DNA of 64,000 nt, taken from positions 1,054,001-1,118,000 of the forward strand of contig NZ_CP074441.1 in assembly GCF_018394055.1 (NCBI RefSeq), read 5' to 3'. The notes beneath the pieces were generated by a model. It was not told the origin of the DNA. It ran no database searches and was given only the letters and a program-made list of their open reading frames with translations. The stretch comes from Weissella ceti (GTDB lineage Bacteria; Bacillota; Bacilli; Lactobacillales; Lactobacillaceae). Of this stretch, positions 44,072 to 58,236 are shown one piece after another. Position numbers and translations under genes: made by a program. Numbering within the stretch: the stretch's first letter is position 1; each line of letters begins with the position of its first letter.

Positions 44072-45037
44072 TTAACCCATGATACCAGTTGCGTATGCAA
44101 GGATACCAACGGCAAACAATCCGAAGATAATTGTGATAGGTGAAACGCGCTTGCGCAATAGCCACAAGACAACGAACATCAACAACAATGGTGCCAAACC
44201 TGGAATCAATTGGTTCAACGTATCTTGCAATGTTGTAACCTTTTCAATACCAATGTTTTGTCCACCTTGGATGGCGTGGATAGCACCTGAAAGTTCATCA
44301 CCTGTCAACTTACCGTTGTTAGCCAATTCAGCCAATCCGTTAACGTCAACATATGCACCTTCTTGTGCCTTAACACGTGAAATTTCCATTGGGAAGTTCA
44401 TTGTAGTCCAACGAGGAACCAGAACACCCATGATAAACATACCTAGGATTGATGCACCCATGGTAAGCTTTTGCATCATTCCACCGGCCAAGTTAGTTGT
44501 GATGTTTGTTCCTTCACGGTATCCCAATTCTTGTGTGTACCACAAGAATGCCATACGAGCCAAGTTCCAAACAAGGAAGAAAATGATTGGTCCAAGAACT
44601 TGTCCACTAATCGCCATACCAGCAGCGAAAGCTCCCAAAACTGGACGTACAGTTCCCCACCAGATTGGATCTCCGACACCGGCCAAAGGTCCCATCATAC
44701 CAACCTTAACACCTTGAATTGTTTCATCGTCAATTCCAGTGTTTCCGTTAGCACGTTGTTCTTCCAACGCCATTTCCACACCGATAATTGGTGAGGCAAC
44801 GTATGGATGTGTGTTAAAGAATTCCAAGTGACGCTTCATTGCGGCAGCACGGTCTTCCTTAGTCTTGTATAGTCGCTTAATTGTTGGCACCATTGTGTAG
44901 GCCCAACCAACGTTTTGCATACGTTCGTAATTCCATGAAGCTTGAAGGAAAGTTGAACGCCACCACGTTGCTCGACGGTCACCCTTTGTTAGGTGAACTC
45001 CGTCAGTTTGTACACTAGTGTTTTGTACTTCACTCAT
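44072..45037 (-). CDS. manZ: Mannose PTS IID component
   Basis: A 321-aa membrane component of the mannose/glucose phosphotransferase system. It has the family stretches TFLQASWNYERMQNVGWAYT, VGDPIWWGTVRPVLG and the C-terminal membrane helix. Start ATG 45037 has GGAGG. It follows manY with a 16-bp gap. Confidence 0.95.
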   Translation of the reverse strand: MSEVQNTSVQTDGVHLTKGDRRATWWRSTFLQASWNYERMQNVGWAYTMVPTIKRLYKTKEDRAAAMKRHLEFFNTHPYVASPIIGVEMALEEQRANGNTGIDDETIQGVKVGMMGPLAGVGDPIWWGTVRPVLGAFAAGMAISGQVLGPIIFFLVWNLARMAFLWYTQELGYREGTNITTNLAGGMMQKLTMGASILGMFIMGVLVPRWTTMNFPMEISRVKAQEGAYVDVNGLAELANNGKLTGDELSGAIHAIQGGQNIGIEKVTTLQDTLNQLIPGLAPLLLMFVVLWLLRKRVSPITIIFGLFAVGILAYATGIMG

Positions 45038-45053
45038 TTTTCTTTCCTCCACC

Positions 45054-45866
45054 TTAGTAATTGTTTAGAATTTGATCAAGTTGGTCGCCACCTTGATTTG
45101 ATGAACCACCACCGTTGTTGTCGCCACCACCGTTTCCACCGTTAAATTCTGGTGAAAGTTGTAGGTAAACAAGGGCAAGTACTAGACCGATAATTCCCAT
45201 TGCGATCAAGTTCAATTCTGTCAATGATGACAAAGCAAATCCAAGGAAGAAGAATGGCCATAGCTTTGGTGTTGCCATCATGTTAATAACCATGGCGTAA
45301 CCAACAACCACGATAAATCCACCGGCAACGGCAAGTCCCTTAGTAATCACATCAGGAATTGCGTTCAAAGCGGCGTTAACTGGTTCGGCACCAACAGCGA
45401 TAACGATTCCTGTTGGGATCGCAATACGTAGTCCTTGTAGCATCAAGGCAGTCATGTTAACCATGTCCAAGCCACGTAGGTCACCCTTTTCTGCCTTCTT
45501 GTCGGCAACGTGTGCCAACGCAACAGTCAATGTACGAACACCGATTGTCAAAACTTGTCCGGCAACGGCAAGTGGAATGGCAATCGCCATACCTTGTTCG
45601 ATTGAAACTTGTGCAGGTCCTGTTACCAAGTAAGCAGAAACAACAGAAGCCAAGGCTGCGTCAGGCGCAACAGCAGCTCCGATGTTCATCCAACCTAGGG
45701 CCAACATTTGAAGTGTTCCCCCCAAGATAACACCTTCAACCAAGTGTCCATTTGCCAATCCAATCAAAGTTCCAGCAACGATAGGTTGTTGGAATTGGAA
45801 TTGGTCCAAGATACCATCCATTCCGGCTAGGAATGCGATAATAATAACGAAAAACGCTGAAACCAT
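45054..45866 (-). CDS. manY: Mannose PTS IIC component
   Basis: A 270-aa sugar channel with about seven membrane helices; motif GTLIGLANGHLVEGVILGG is typical. The C-terminus has a Gly/Asn-rich tail (GGNGGGDNNGGGSSNQGG) of unknown use. Confidence 0.95.
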   Translation of the reverse strand: MVSAFFVIIIAFLAGMDGILDQFQFQQPIVAGTLIGLANGHLVEGVILGGTLQMLALGWMNIGAAVAPDAALASVVSAYLVTGPAQVSIEQGMAIAIPLAVAGQVLTIGVRTLTVALAHVADKKAEKGDLRGLDMVNMTALMLQGLRIAIPTGIVIAVGAEPVNAALNAIPDVITKGLAVAGGFIVVVGYAMVINMMATPKLWPFFFLGFALSSLTELNLIAMGIIGLVLALVYLQLSPEFNGGNGGGDNNGGGSSNQGGDQLDQILNNY

Positions 45867-45921
45867 TGCGTTAATCCTCCTAATTTCTTTTAAAAGTTAC
45901 TCATTTTGAGTATGCGTTGTT

Positions 45922-46896
45922 TTACTTATCCTTCAACAAAGCAAAGATGTCCTTACTTTGATCAGCGGGAACCTTACGAACATCGAACTTAATGCCGTTG
46001 TCGCGTAGGTATTCAAAAGTCTTCACGTCATTGTCATCAACGGCAATTGCGTTAGTAACCATGTGCTTTCCTTCTGAATGTGACATTGATCCCAAGTTCA
46101 CAGTGTTCAACTTAACGCCACCTTGAACCGCCTTTTCGACGTCTTGTGGTGTTTCGAACAACAACAATGCCTTAGTTCCCTTAAAGCGTGGATCATCCCA
46201 AATATCCACAAGCTTTTGGATAGGTACAACGTTAACCTTAACCCCAACAGGTGCTGCGTTAACTAGCAAAGTCTTACGCAATTCATCCTTTGATACCCCG
46301 TCAGATACGACGATGATACGGTCAGGTTGAACTGACTTAGTCCATGCAGTTGCAACTTGTCCGTGCAACAAACGTGAGTCAACACGTGCCAAACCAATTT
46401 CAAGAGTTGGTTCACCAGAGTGTTCTACCTTTGTTACATCAGTTGGTGCCATTGCAGCAGCTGGTGCTTCTGAGACAGTTTCTTCGGCAGTTTCAACAAC
46501 TGTTTCTGGAATTGTCTTAACCCCATCCTTAGCAACTGGTACCAAGTAAGATGCGATTTCTGCAGCATTTTCCATTGTGAATCGAGCACCGAATGCTTCA
46601 ACAAGCATTGGTAGGTTCAATCCAGCAATGATCGCCATACGATCTGGGTTTTCAGCTTGAATACGTGAAGCTGCGTTGAAAGGTGATCCTCCCCACAAAT
46701 CAACCAAGAACAAAACTTGTCCGTCTGGTGCAAATTGCGCCAAAGCTTCTTCGTAATGCTTCATTAGATCTTCAGGCCCTTCATTTGGCATGAAAGTAAC
46801 CACTTGCACGTTTTCTTGCTCCCCAAAAATCATTTGACCTGATTGTCGAATTCCGGCAGCAAATTCCCCGTGACTCGCGATGATAAAGTTTACCAT
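45922..46896 (-). CDS. manX: Mannose PTS IIAB component
   Basis: A 324-aa fused phosphocarrier. The IIA domain has phospho-His9 in FIIASHGEF, followed by an Ala/Glu/Thr-rich linker (about 130-160) and the IIB domain with its phospho-histidine in [11 protein letters not shown]. Start ATG 46896 is 9 nt from AAGGAG; ATG 46905 abuts that site. It leads manX-manY-manZ-manO and has a cre-controlled promoter. Confidence 0.95.
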   Translation of the reverse strand: MVNFIIASHGEFAAGIRQSGQMIFGEQENVQVVTFMPNEGPEDLMKHYEEALAQFAPDGQVLFLVDLWGGSPFNAASRIQAENPDRMAIIAGLNLPMLVEAFGARFTMENAAEIASYLVPVAKDGVKTIPETVVETAEETVSEAPAAAMAPTDVTKVEHSGEPTLEIGLARVDSRLLHGQVATAWTKSVQPDRIIVVSDGVSKDELRKTLLVNAAPVGVKVNVVPIQKLVDIWDDPRFKGTKALLLFETPQDVEKAVQGGVKLNTVNLGSMSHSEGKHMVTNAIAVDDNDVKTFEYLRDNGIKFDVRKVPADQSKDIFALLKDK

Positions 46897-46943
46897 ATCA
46901 CTCATCTCCTTAAATTTATGTAACTAACACGTCACTAGAAGTA

Positions 46944-46980
46944 ATTGTACGCTATGAAACGTTGATTGTAAACGTTTTCA
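46944..46980 (-). promoter_or_regulatory. man operon promoter with cre site
   Basis: On the minus strand TTTACA (46967-46972) and TACAAT (46944-46949) are 17 bp apart. The cre site TGAAAACGTTTACA (46967-46980) overlaps the -35, the same layout as at 17295-17331. Confidence 0.75.
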
Positions 46981-47118
46981 AGTGTTTTTTCATAACTTTT
47001 TCTTCTTATTTACATTTAAAAAGGTGTTGTTTTAACAATTTGTATGACATTTAATGTATTTCAATAGGTATTCTACATCAAAGTTATCGTTTCGAGTCAT
47101 TATCAGTTCTGGCAATAA

Positions 47119-47127
47119 TGCTATAAT
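47119..47127 (+). promoter_or_regulatory. Extended -10 promoter of the yfhO-like gene
   Basis: TG-C-TATAAT, 36 bp ahead of the ATG at 47163; no clear -35 box. Confidence 0.55.
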
Positions 47128-47162
47128 AAGGACACATTATTCTGATTTATGAGGGAGCAATT

Positions 47163-49979
47163 ATGTTATCGAATCGTCAATGGTGGCGTAAAAATGTCAT
47201 ATCGTATAGTCTGCTATTCACGGCTGTGTCATTGGTTATTTTTTTACCCTATGTTTTGTCAGGAACATCGTTAGTTTGGCAATCAGATGGAATCACCCAG
47301 CATTTACCTGCTCTTGCCCAGTGGCAACAAGATTTAAAGCATTTGTTTGCCACTGGTAACTGGCCCACCCAATGGAATTGGCATATCGGTTTAGGCGCTG
47401 ATTATTATCAAACATTTTCTTACTATACTTTGGGCGATATTTTTTCATACGGGGTTGGCCTAGTCAGTGCGCATCACTTACTTGCCTACTATGAGTGGAT
47501 GATTATTATCCGCTTGTTCTTAGCCGGGGCAGCCATATTATGGGCGATTAAATACTTTACTCAAAGTAATCATCACTGGATTAATGCAGCTATCTCATTA
47601 GCCTATGTTTACACTGGGTACACGGCGTTTTCTGCGTTTGAACATCCATTCTTTATTAACCCGCTAATTATTCTACCTTTATTAGCTGTTAGTTTTGATT
47701 ATTTATTATCAACGCGCAAGATGGTGCCATTTACATTAATGGTCTTTTGGACACTATGGAATAATTACTATTTTGCATTCATGTTATTCCTAGGCTTAGG
47801 CTTTTATTGGATCATTAAAAATACGCTCCAACACACTTGGTTAGATTGGCGCATGCATTTACGTGTTCTTATATCCGGACTACTAGGTCTAATCATGTCG
47901 TTAGTCCTATTTTTACCAAACGTCATTGGTGTTTTATCATCATCTCGTTCTGGTGCTACTGTAGCCAACGGGCTAACTATTTATCCAATGTACTATTACT
48001 TGGCATTGCCAGGCACCTTCCTGGGTAATTCTGCCACACCGAATTTTTGGTTTACAGGTGGTTTTGCAAGTATCTTCATCTTAGGATTAATTTTCACGAG
48101 TTTACATTGGCGCGAGTATAAAACGTTAGCCTCAATCTGGTTATTAGCTGGTATTGGCTTACTCTTCCCTGTATTCGCTGCAATGTTTAATGGTGGCTCT
48201 TCGCCCTCTAACCGCTGGACATTCCTGCTGGCCCTGCCGTTAGCTTTAGCGGCTGTTCATTTATTAAATCATCTTGATGAACTCTCAACTCGTGATTGGT
48301 ATTGGTTTTATGGCGTAGGTTTCCTTATGGCCTTATCTTTATTCGTTGTTTCAGGTTTCTCCTGGCAAACACCGTTTGGTATGTTAATTACGATTTATGT
48401 GATGACGTTACTGCTACTCAAGATTGCTCAACATACTCCTCAAAAGAAATTGACCTCTGGACTTGTCGTCGTAATATTAATAAATATCGTCGTTATTATG
48501 GGACATACCCATTTGTCTGATTTTGACCCTGATAAAACGCCAATGTTATCACGCGCAAGTGTCCAAAAATTATTGAAACAACAAGCTGACTATCCTACTG
48601 AACATGTTTCAAACACGGCAAGTCTACAACGTTCATTAATTTCTGATCCACTTCATAACGCCGAAGGGATTGCCCCTGGTAATAACTTAGCGTTACTAAG
48701 CTCGGCTCATAGCATTGAAAGTTATTGGTCATATCAAAATGGCGCAACTAATCGTGTTATGCGTGATTTAGGTATACTGACGAGCAATAATAATGATGTG
48801 ACTAGTGATTTAAATAGTCGTACCGTCGTTGCTCATATCTTAGGGATCAATCAAGTGTTCAAAAATGCAACTGATCTTGATATCCCTAACTATGATTATG
48901 GACCTGAGTTAAATTACCAAACGCTTGGCACAAGTACTTCAGCGTATCCACTAGCTTATGTCCCTACTAATGTTGTCTCACCAGATACGTATCGTAAAGC
49001 ATCACCCACGCAACGTGAAGCAATGTTTGCTGACAGTGTTGTCTCAGACGCATTACCTAATACCCACAATACTAATAAGTTCGTCGATAGTTTAGTCACA
49101 AGTCCCATTAGTCATCAAAAGACAAGTGACTCAGCTAACTCACTTCATTACAAATACACAACTAAATCTGATACAGACAAGCTTGGTATTTACGTTCCCG
49201 CTAATAAAAAACTACAAAACACAGAGTTACATTTGGAACTAACGAACATCCGTTTCGTTCCACAAACATTCAATGAAGCCTATCAAACTGATTTAGACGC
49301 ATATACTTTTGCTAAAAAAGAACATGAAACTGATAAGAATACGCCTGATTTGCGTTATAACCCTTCTGCTTTCTGGTTTAATTGGCATAAAGAAAATATT
49401 GGTCAATATGGTTCAAATATGGGTGGTTACTCTATCACCGCTAAGTACAATGATGTAAAACAAAAGTTTGTTCAAACAAGTCAGAAAAATCTGTCTTTCT
49501 TTAACCCGCGAACTAGTGCCACAATCAATCTAGGTATGGCTAATAGCGTTGATGAAACACAATTTATTCCATTAACATTCAGTCAACCAGGTACTTATGA
49601 ATTTGATATTCAATTAGTTGGTGTCCCTACTGATCGGCGTTTTACAGATAAAGCCAAAGAAGCGCAAGAACATGCCGTACCTCTTAAATTAGACGCTGAC
49701 CATATTACAGGTCGCTTCCAATCTGAAGGCCGCCAAATTATTTCGACAACCATTCCCTTTAGTCGTGGTTGGTCATCTGAAAACAATGAGTTAATTGAAG
49801 TTAACAACGGATTCCTTGGTATGCTAACTACAGATGGTGAAAACACTATTGATCTGACGTATCATACCCCTGGTTTGAAACTTGGTATGTATAGTTCATT
49901 CATTGGATTCTTCTTATTTATCGGCTTAGTTATCTTCGAACAACGTTTCATATCGTTATTACGTAAAAAGAAGTCATAA
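47163..49979 (+). CDS. YfhO-family membrane protein
   Basis: A 938-aa protein with about 12-14 membrane helices in the first 440 residues, a large extracytoplasmic domain (about 445-910) and one C-terminal helix (910-930) before RKKKS. YfhO proteins are GT-C-like and are linked to glycosylation of lipoteichoic or wall teichoic acid in other Firmicutes. The early loop has WQSDGITQHLPAL, the kind of acidic motif expected near the first helix. It contains no cysteine. GAGGGAG precedes the ATG. It is divergent from the man operon. Confidence 0.85.
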   Translation: MLSNRQWWRKNVISYSLLFTAVSLVIFLPYVLSGTSLVWQSDGITQHLPALAQWQQDLKHLFATGNWPTQWNWHIGLGADYYQTFSYYTLGDIFSYGVGLVSAHHLLAYYEWMIIIRLFLAGAAILWAIKYFTQSNHHWINAAISLAYVYTGYTAFSAFEHPFFINPLIILPLLAVSFDYLLSTRKMVPFTLMVFWTLWNNYYFAFMLFLGLGFYWIIKNTLQHTWLDWRMHLRVLISGLLGLIMSLVLFLPNVIGVLSSSRSGATVANGLTIYPMYYYLALPGTFLGNSATPNFWFTGGFASIFILGLIFTSLHWREYKTLASIWLLAGIGLLFPVFAAMFNGGSSPSNRWTFLLALPLALAAVHLLNHLDELSTRDWYWFYGVGFLMALSLFVVSGFSWQTPFGMLITIYVMTLLLLKIAQHTPQKKLTSGLVVVILINIVVIMGHTHLSDFDPDKTPMLSRASVQKLLKQQADYPTEHVSNTASLQRSLISDPLHNAEGIAPGNNLALLSSAHSIESYWSYQNGATNRVMRDLGILTSNNNDVTSDLNSRTVVAHILGINQVFKNATDLDIPNYDYGPELNYQTLGTSTSAYPLAYVPTNVVSPDTYRKASPTQREAMFADSVVSDALPNTHNTNKFVDSLVTSPISHQKTSDSANSLHYKYTTKSDTDKLGIYVPANKKLQNTELHLELTNIRFVPQTFNEAYQTDLDAYTFAKKEHETDKNTPDLRYNPSAFWFNWHKENIGQYGSNMGGYSITAKYNDVKQKFVQTSQKNLSFFNPRTSATINLGMANSVDETQFIPLTFSQPGTYEFDIQLVGVPTDRRFTDKAKEAQEHAVPLKLDADHITGRFQSEGRQIISTTIPFSRGWSSENNELIEVNNGFLGMLTTDGENTIDLTYHTPGLKLGMYSSFIGFFLFIGLVIFEQRFISLLRKKKS

Positions 49980-50000
49980 CGCATCAATTTAATTGCACAA

Positions 50001-50035
50001 GAAAAGGCCCCGCATATACATGCGAGGCCTTTTTA
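50001..50035. terminator. Terminator downstream of the yfhO-like gene
   Basis: AAAAGGCC..GCAT and ATGC..GGCCTTTTT pair around ATAC; also suited to the convergent 100-aa gene. Confidence 0.85.
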
Positions 50036-50039
50036 GTAT

Positions 50040-50342
50040 TTAAATATAATCTAGGGCAAACCATTCTGCCATTGTTACCCATACGTCTGTTTTTTGCACA
50101 TAGATCATGTATGCGGTAATGTCTTGTAGATTGTTTCGTTCGCCATCTAATGGAGACCAATACGTATCATCTGCACGCTTTAAAACGTCCCACACTTGAT
50201 ATGTTTGCTCATTACCAGCTTCGTCTCGTACTTTAAACGGAACGTCTAATTTAAACGTTTTTTCGCCAACGACAGGTGCAGCAACACCCAGATCCACGAG
50301 TAATTGTTGGTATGAATCATTTTGAATTGCATCTAGGCTCAT
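50040..50342 (-). CDS. Hypothetical 100-aa protein
   Basis: A small acidic soluble protein (AIQNDSYQQLLVDLGVAAPV, VWDVLKRADDTYWSPLDG). AGGAGG precedes ATG. It lies downstream of the rrn-tRNA cluster. No family recognised. Confidence 0.65.
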   Translation of the reverse strand: MSLDAIQNDSYQQLLVDLGVAAPVVGEKTFKLDVPFKVRDEAGNEQTYQVWDVLKRADDTYWSPLDGERNNLQDITAYMIYVQKTDVWVTMAEWFALDYI

Positions 50343-50421
50343 TGCTAGCTCCTCCTATTCATTAAGAACTATTATACAGAATTTAGGCAATAAAAAAACA
50401 CTCATTTCTGAGTGTTAGTGA

Positions 50422-50495
50422 TCGGGACGACAGGATTCGAACCTGCGACCCCCTGGTCCCAAACCAGGTGCTCTACCAAGCTGAGCTACGTCCCG
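50422..50495 (-). tRNA. tRNA-Pro (TGG)
   Basis: A 74-nt cloverleaf with acceptor CGGGACG / CGTCCCG and anticodon loop TTTGGGA (TGG). Last tRNA of the rrn cluster; CCA not encoded. Confidence 0.95.
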
Positions 50496-50538
50496 AATTT
50501 TATTTAAAAGAAAATGCCCATCTCTGGACATTTTCTTT

Positions 50539-50624
50539 AGTGCCGTCGGTGGGAATCGAACCCACACTCCCTTGCGGGAACTGGATTTTGAGTCCAGCGC
50601 GTCTACCAGTTCCGCCACAACGGC
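50539..50624 (-). tRNA. tRNA-Leu (CAA)
   Basis: An 86-nt class II tRNA with a long variable arm; acceptor GCCGTTG / CGACGGC, anticodon loop CTCAAAA (CAA). Confidence 0.95.
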
Positions 50625-50652
50625 ATGTGTTTGTTTGAATATTACATCTAAG

Positions 50653-50727
50653 GGCGATTGACGGGACTCGAACCCGCGCATGCTGGAACCACAAACCAGT
50701 GTGTTAACCAACTTCACCACAACCGCC
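50653..50727 (-). tRNA. tRNA-His (GTG)
   Basis: A 75-nt tRNA with the extra 5' G paired to C73, anticodon loop TTGTGGT (GTG). Confidence 0.95.
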
Positions 50728-50731
50728 ATGG

Positions 50732-50802
50732 CAGGGATAGAGGGAATCGAACCCACACCGACGGTTTTGGAGACCGTTGTTCTACCGTTAAACTATATCC
50801 CT
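50732..50802 (-). tRNA. tRNA-Trp (CCA)
   Basis: A 71-nt tRNA with acceptor AGGGATA / TATCCCT and anticodon loop CTCCAAA (CCA). The 3' CCA appears to be encoded (50729-50731). Confidence 0.95.
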
Positions 50803-50824
50803 AAAATGCATGTAATATTCAAAA

Positions 50825-50898
50825 CGGTCACAACGGGACTCGAACCCGTGATCTCCTGCGTGACAGGCAGGCGTCCTAACCACCTAGACCATGCGACC
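50825..50898 (-). tRNA. tRNA-Asp (GTC)
   Basis: A 74-nt tRNA with acceptor GGTCGCA / TGTGACC and anticodon loop CTGTCAC (GTC). Confidence 0.95.
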
Positions 50899-50902
50899 AA
50901 AG

Positions 50903-50975
50903 TGGACGTTACAGGGATCGAACCTGTGACCCCCTGCTTGTAAGGCAGGTGCTCTCCCAGCTGAGCTAAACGTCC
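50903..50975 (-). tRNA. tRNA-Val (TAC)
   Basis: A 73-nt tRNA with acceptor GGACGTT / AACGTCC and anticodon loop CTTACAA (TAC). First tRNA after 5S rRNA. Confidence 0.95.
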
Positions 50976-50983
50976 ATATATGC

Positions 50984-51097
50984 ATTGCGATGTCCTATCC
51001 TCGCAGGGGGCGATCCCCCAACTACTTTTGGCGCTATTGAGCTTAACTTCTGTGTTCGGTATGGGAACAGGTGTGGCCTCAATGCCATCATCACAAC
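50984..51097 (-). rRNA. rrf: 5S ribosomal RNA
   Basis: The conserved core CCCATACCGAACACAGAAGT and GTAGTTGGGGGATCGCCCCC are present. Ends are set by eye to within a few bases. Confidence 0.93.
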
Positions 51098-51187
51098 ACG
51101 GTATATTCAAGACTTACGTCTCTCAAAACTGAATAATATGTAAATTTTACTTCACTCTTTAATTGAGCCTTAACACCACGTTTTGTT

Positions 51188-54110
<2,923 letters not shown>

Positions 54111-54307
54111 TCAACTTACGTTGATGATTCAAGTTTGAGTATGTGGCTCAAGGCCACATGCGATTTAAACTAATTTAAAAAACTCAAAAAATTACGCGGT
54201 GTATTTTTTTCGGCTCAATTTAATTAAATAATTAATTTGAAATGAATTTAAAATTTACAATATTATTCAGTTTTCAAAGATCTAAGTCACTGCCACGTGA
54301 GTGGCAA

Positions 54308-54380
54308 TGGAGAATATCGGGATCGAACCGATGACCCCCTGCTTGCAAAGCAGGTGCTCTCCCAGCTGAGCTAATTCCCC
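54308..54380 (-). tRNA. tRNA-Ala (TGC)
   Basis: A 73-nt tRNA in the 16S-23S spacer; anticodon loop TTTGCAA (TGC). Confidence 0.95.
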
Positions 54381-54387
54381 GTTAGAA

Positions 54388-54461
<74 letters not shown>

Positions 54462-54546
54462 GAGGTTCTTCTCTCGTGTATTACATTGAGTGTAAACCAC
54501 TCAAAACTAAATATCGTTTCAATGCGAATGTGTAGGTTTCCGATTT

Positions 54547-56131
<1,585 letters not shown>

Positions 56132-56325
56132 AAGTTTGAGTATAACTCAATTTTTTTGTTGTTTAACAGATGTTAAACGAATTTACTAGCGAATTGACTT
56201 CGCAAATGTTTGGACCAACTAATAGTTGGTCGACCTACACATTTGTTACATCGAAACGATATTCAGTTTTCAATGATCTACTTCGTTGTTTCGTTTGATT
56301 TGCATCTCCCTGAAACAACTTAATT

Positions 56326-56354
56326 ATCATACCGTGAACCGATATGATTGTCAA
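56326..56354 (-). promoter_or_regulatory. rrn promoter P3 (closest to 16S)
   Basis: On the minus strand TTGACA (56349-56354), 17 bp, TATGAT (56326-56331). Confidence 0.85.
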
Positions 56355-56457
56355 CGCTTTTTCAAAAGTTTTTTTAAAACTTTTTCCAGAAGCGAATCGG
56401 CTAATGACTTGCGCCCCTAGGGGTTAGCGAATCGTTTTGCCTTTGACAACTCGTATA

Positions 56458-56486
56458 ATATTACAGACGAGCGAGCTAATTGTCAA
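56458..56486 (-). promoter_or_regulatory. rrn promoter P2
   Basis: On the minus strand TTGACA (56481-56486), 17 bp, TAATAT (56458-56463). Its -10 region repeats that of P1 (TAATATTA..ACGAGTTGT). Confidence 0.85.
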
Positions 56487-56560
56487 CACCTTTTTTGAAA
56501 AAGTTTTTTGAATCAATTAGCGTTGTTTCAGTCGCCGTAGCGCCCTTAACAACTCGTATA

Positions 56561-56589
56561 ATATTATAGAGCAATCACTGAAATGTCAA
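56561..56589 (-). promoter_or_regulatory. rrn promoter P1 (distal)
   Basis: On the minus strand TTGACA (56584-56589), 17 bp, TAATAT (56561-56566). The stretch 56132-56628 holds these three promoters and the 16S leader; no coding sequence is seen. Confidence 0.85.
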
Positions 56590-56628
56590 CATTATTTGAC
56601 AAATTAATTCAAAATTTCTAAAAAACCG

Positions 56629-57012
56629 CTAATCCAGGCTTGTAACCCCTGACATATCAACGTTTTGCAGCAATTTATGTGCTTGACGCGCATTCATAAA
56701 TTGCAAACCAACAGCACGTAGTCGTTCAAAATCTAACAAAGAAATATCAATTGGTTCGAAAGTAAATAGAGAAAAAGCGTCACTATTGTCTTGTTCACCA
56801 CGTTCATGCCATACAGCTAATTCGCCTAAACGTAGGTTATCAATGTTAATACCTAGTTCAGATTTCATCCCCGTTAGCAATGAACCTAGTGCAGTATCAC
56901 CTGCTTGACGGTGTAGCTTAACAGTATAAAAGCGTGATACTGGTGTATCTGTAACTAAAAAGAAGGATTGATCTCCTCTTGTAAAGATAATAGTTCCCGC
57001 AACGTATGACAT
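56629..57012 (-). CDS. Hypothetical protein, possibly a degenerate Nudix fold
   Basis: A 127-aa soluble protein. The order FFLVTDTP, YTVKLHRQAGDTALGSLL and KSELGINIDNLRLGELAVW resembles a Nudix domain, but the Nudix box (GX5EX7REUXEEXGU) lacks its catalytic glutamates. The ribosome binding site is AGGGAGAG. It follows the S1-domain gene by 18 bp and precedes the rrn promoters. Confidence 0.55.
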   Translation of the reverse strand: MSYVAGTIIFTRGDQSFFLVTDTPVSRFYTVKLHRQAGDTALGSLLTGMKSELGINIDNLRLGELAVWHERGEQDNSDAFSLFTFEPIDISLLDFERLRAVGLQFMNARQAHKLLQNVDMSGVTSLD

Positions 57013-57030
57013 ATTCTTCTCTCCCTATGA

Positions 57031-57420
57031 TTAATCTAACCGTTCTAAACTTTCCTCTATAGAAGCATTTACGTGTTCAGCGATTGTTTCAAAGCCAAAT
57101 GTATAGTGTTGGTTCGTCCAAAAATGATGATAACGTTGATCGCTTGGCTTATATTCAAGTGTTACCTTCTTAATTCGTTCCCGATCCACCACACTTCGTC
57201 TAGACAATGATAGTTTTTGCGTATATTCATCTATATCTAGCACCATGACTTCAATTGCTTGTCCAATCGACAATTCATCACTGACTTGCTTAATAAACGC
57301 TGAACGACATTCAGAGATATGAATTAGCCCTTGTTGTTCTTCATCTAGTTGCACAAATGCACCATAAGGTTGGATTCCCGTCACAACCCCTTGTACGATA
57401 TCACCAATTTTATACTTCAT
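57031..57420 (-). CDS. S1-domain RNA-binding protein (GSP13/CvfD-like)
   Basis: A 129-aa cytoplasmic protein with one N-terminal S1 domain (residues 3-75: GDIVQGVVTGIQPYGAFVQL, GLIHISE, LDIDEYTQKLSLSRR) and a short C-terminal extension. Relatives (YugI/GSP13, CvfD) act in post-transcriptional regulation on ribosomes. Start ATG 57420 has AGGAGG. Confidence 0.88.
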   Translation of the reverse strand: MKYKIGDIVQGVVTGIQPYGAFVQLDEEQQGLIHISECRSAFIKQVSDELSIGQAIEVMVLDIDEYTQKLSLSRRSVVDRERIKKVTLEYKPSDQRYHHFWTNQHYTFGFETIAEHVNASIEESLERLD

Positions 57421-57514
57421 CACATCTCCTCCTTTCTATAACAATAATGGTTATTATCCCTTTAACCATTCCCATCTATATGTATCCGGGTCTATGTGCA
57501 CCCGGGTATCACCA

Positions 57515-58102
57515 TTACCCTTCAGTAATTGTGATGTTTTCGATCTTGATTTCTTCCATTGGCTTGTCAGCGTAGTCAGACTTTGCATTAGCAATCTTTG
57601 ATACGACATCCATACCTGACATAACATGTCCAAAGACAGTGTGCTTTCCATCAAGCCATGGTGTTCCACCCATTTCACCGTATGCTGTGATGACTTCATC
57701 AGGGAATTGTCCCTTCATTTGCTTCAACATACGACCTGGTACACGAGTTGCTTCAACGATGAAGAATTGTGAACCGTTAGTATTTGGACCAGCATTGGCC
57801 ATTGATAGGGCACCACGCAAGTTAAATACTTCTGATGAGAATTCGTCTTCAAACTTCTTACCGTAGATTGAAGTTCCACCCATTCCAGTACCTGATGGGT
57901 CTCCACCTTGAATCATGAAGTCCTTAATCACACGGTGGAAGATTGTACCATTGTAGTATCCTTCTTCTGCCAATTGGATGAAGTTCTTAACACTCTTAGG
58001 TGCATCTTCAGGGAAAAGCTTGATTTGAATCTCCCCCAATGTAGTTGTCATTGTAACGACAGGACCATTTTGTTCTTCTAAACTAAGTTGCTTCAATGTC
58101 AT
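57515..58102 (-). CDS. ppiB: Peptidyl-prolyl cis-trans isomerase, cyclophilin type
   Basis: A 195-aa cytoplasmic cyclophilin. Motifs FHRVIKDFMIQGGDP, SMANAGPNTNGSQFFIV and HTVFGHVMSGMDVV include the catalytic arginine (FHR) and the QFFI pocket. No signal peptide. It is monocistronic. Confidence 0.95.
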   Translation of the reverse strand: MTLKQLSLEEQNGPVVTMTTTLGEIQIKLFPEDAPKSVKNFIQLAEEGYYNGTIFHRVIKDFMIQGGDPSGTGMGGTSIYGKKFEDEFSSEVFNLRGALSMANAGPNTNGSQFFIVEATRVPGRMLKQMKGQFPDEVITAYGEMGGTPWLDGKHTVFGHVMSGMDVVSKIANAKSDYADKPMEEIKIENITITEG

Positions 58103-58236
58103 GATAGACTCCTCTAAGACTTTAAATATTCAATAAAACACATTGGGTTCATTATAGCATACTGCACTGTAACAAATAAGTTGTGGTACACTACTAATTA
58201 AACGTAGATATAAAGAGATAGAGGAGATCTTTCATC

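Noticed and set aside
50415-51110. Frames over the tRNA and 5S genes
   Set aside because: Chance frames in structured RNA genes.
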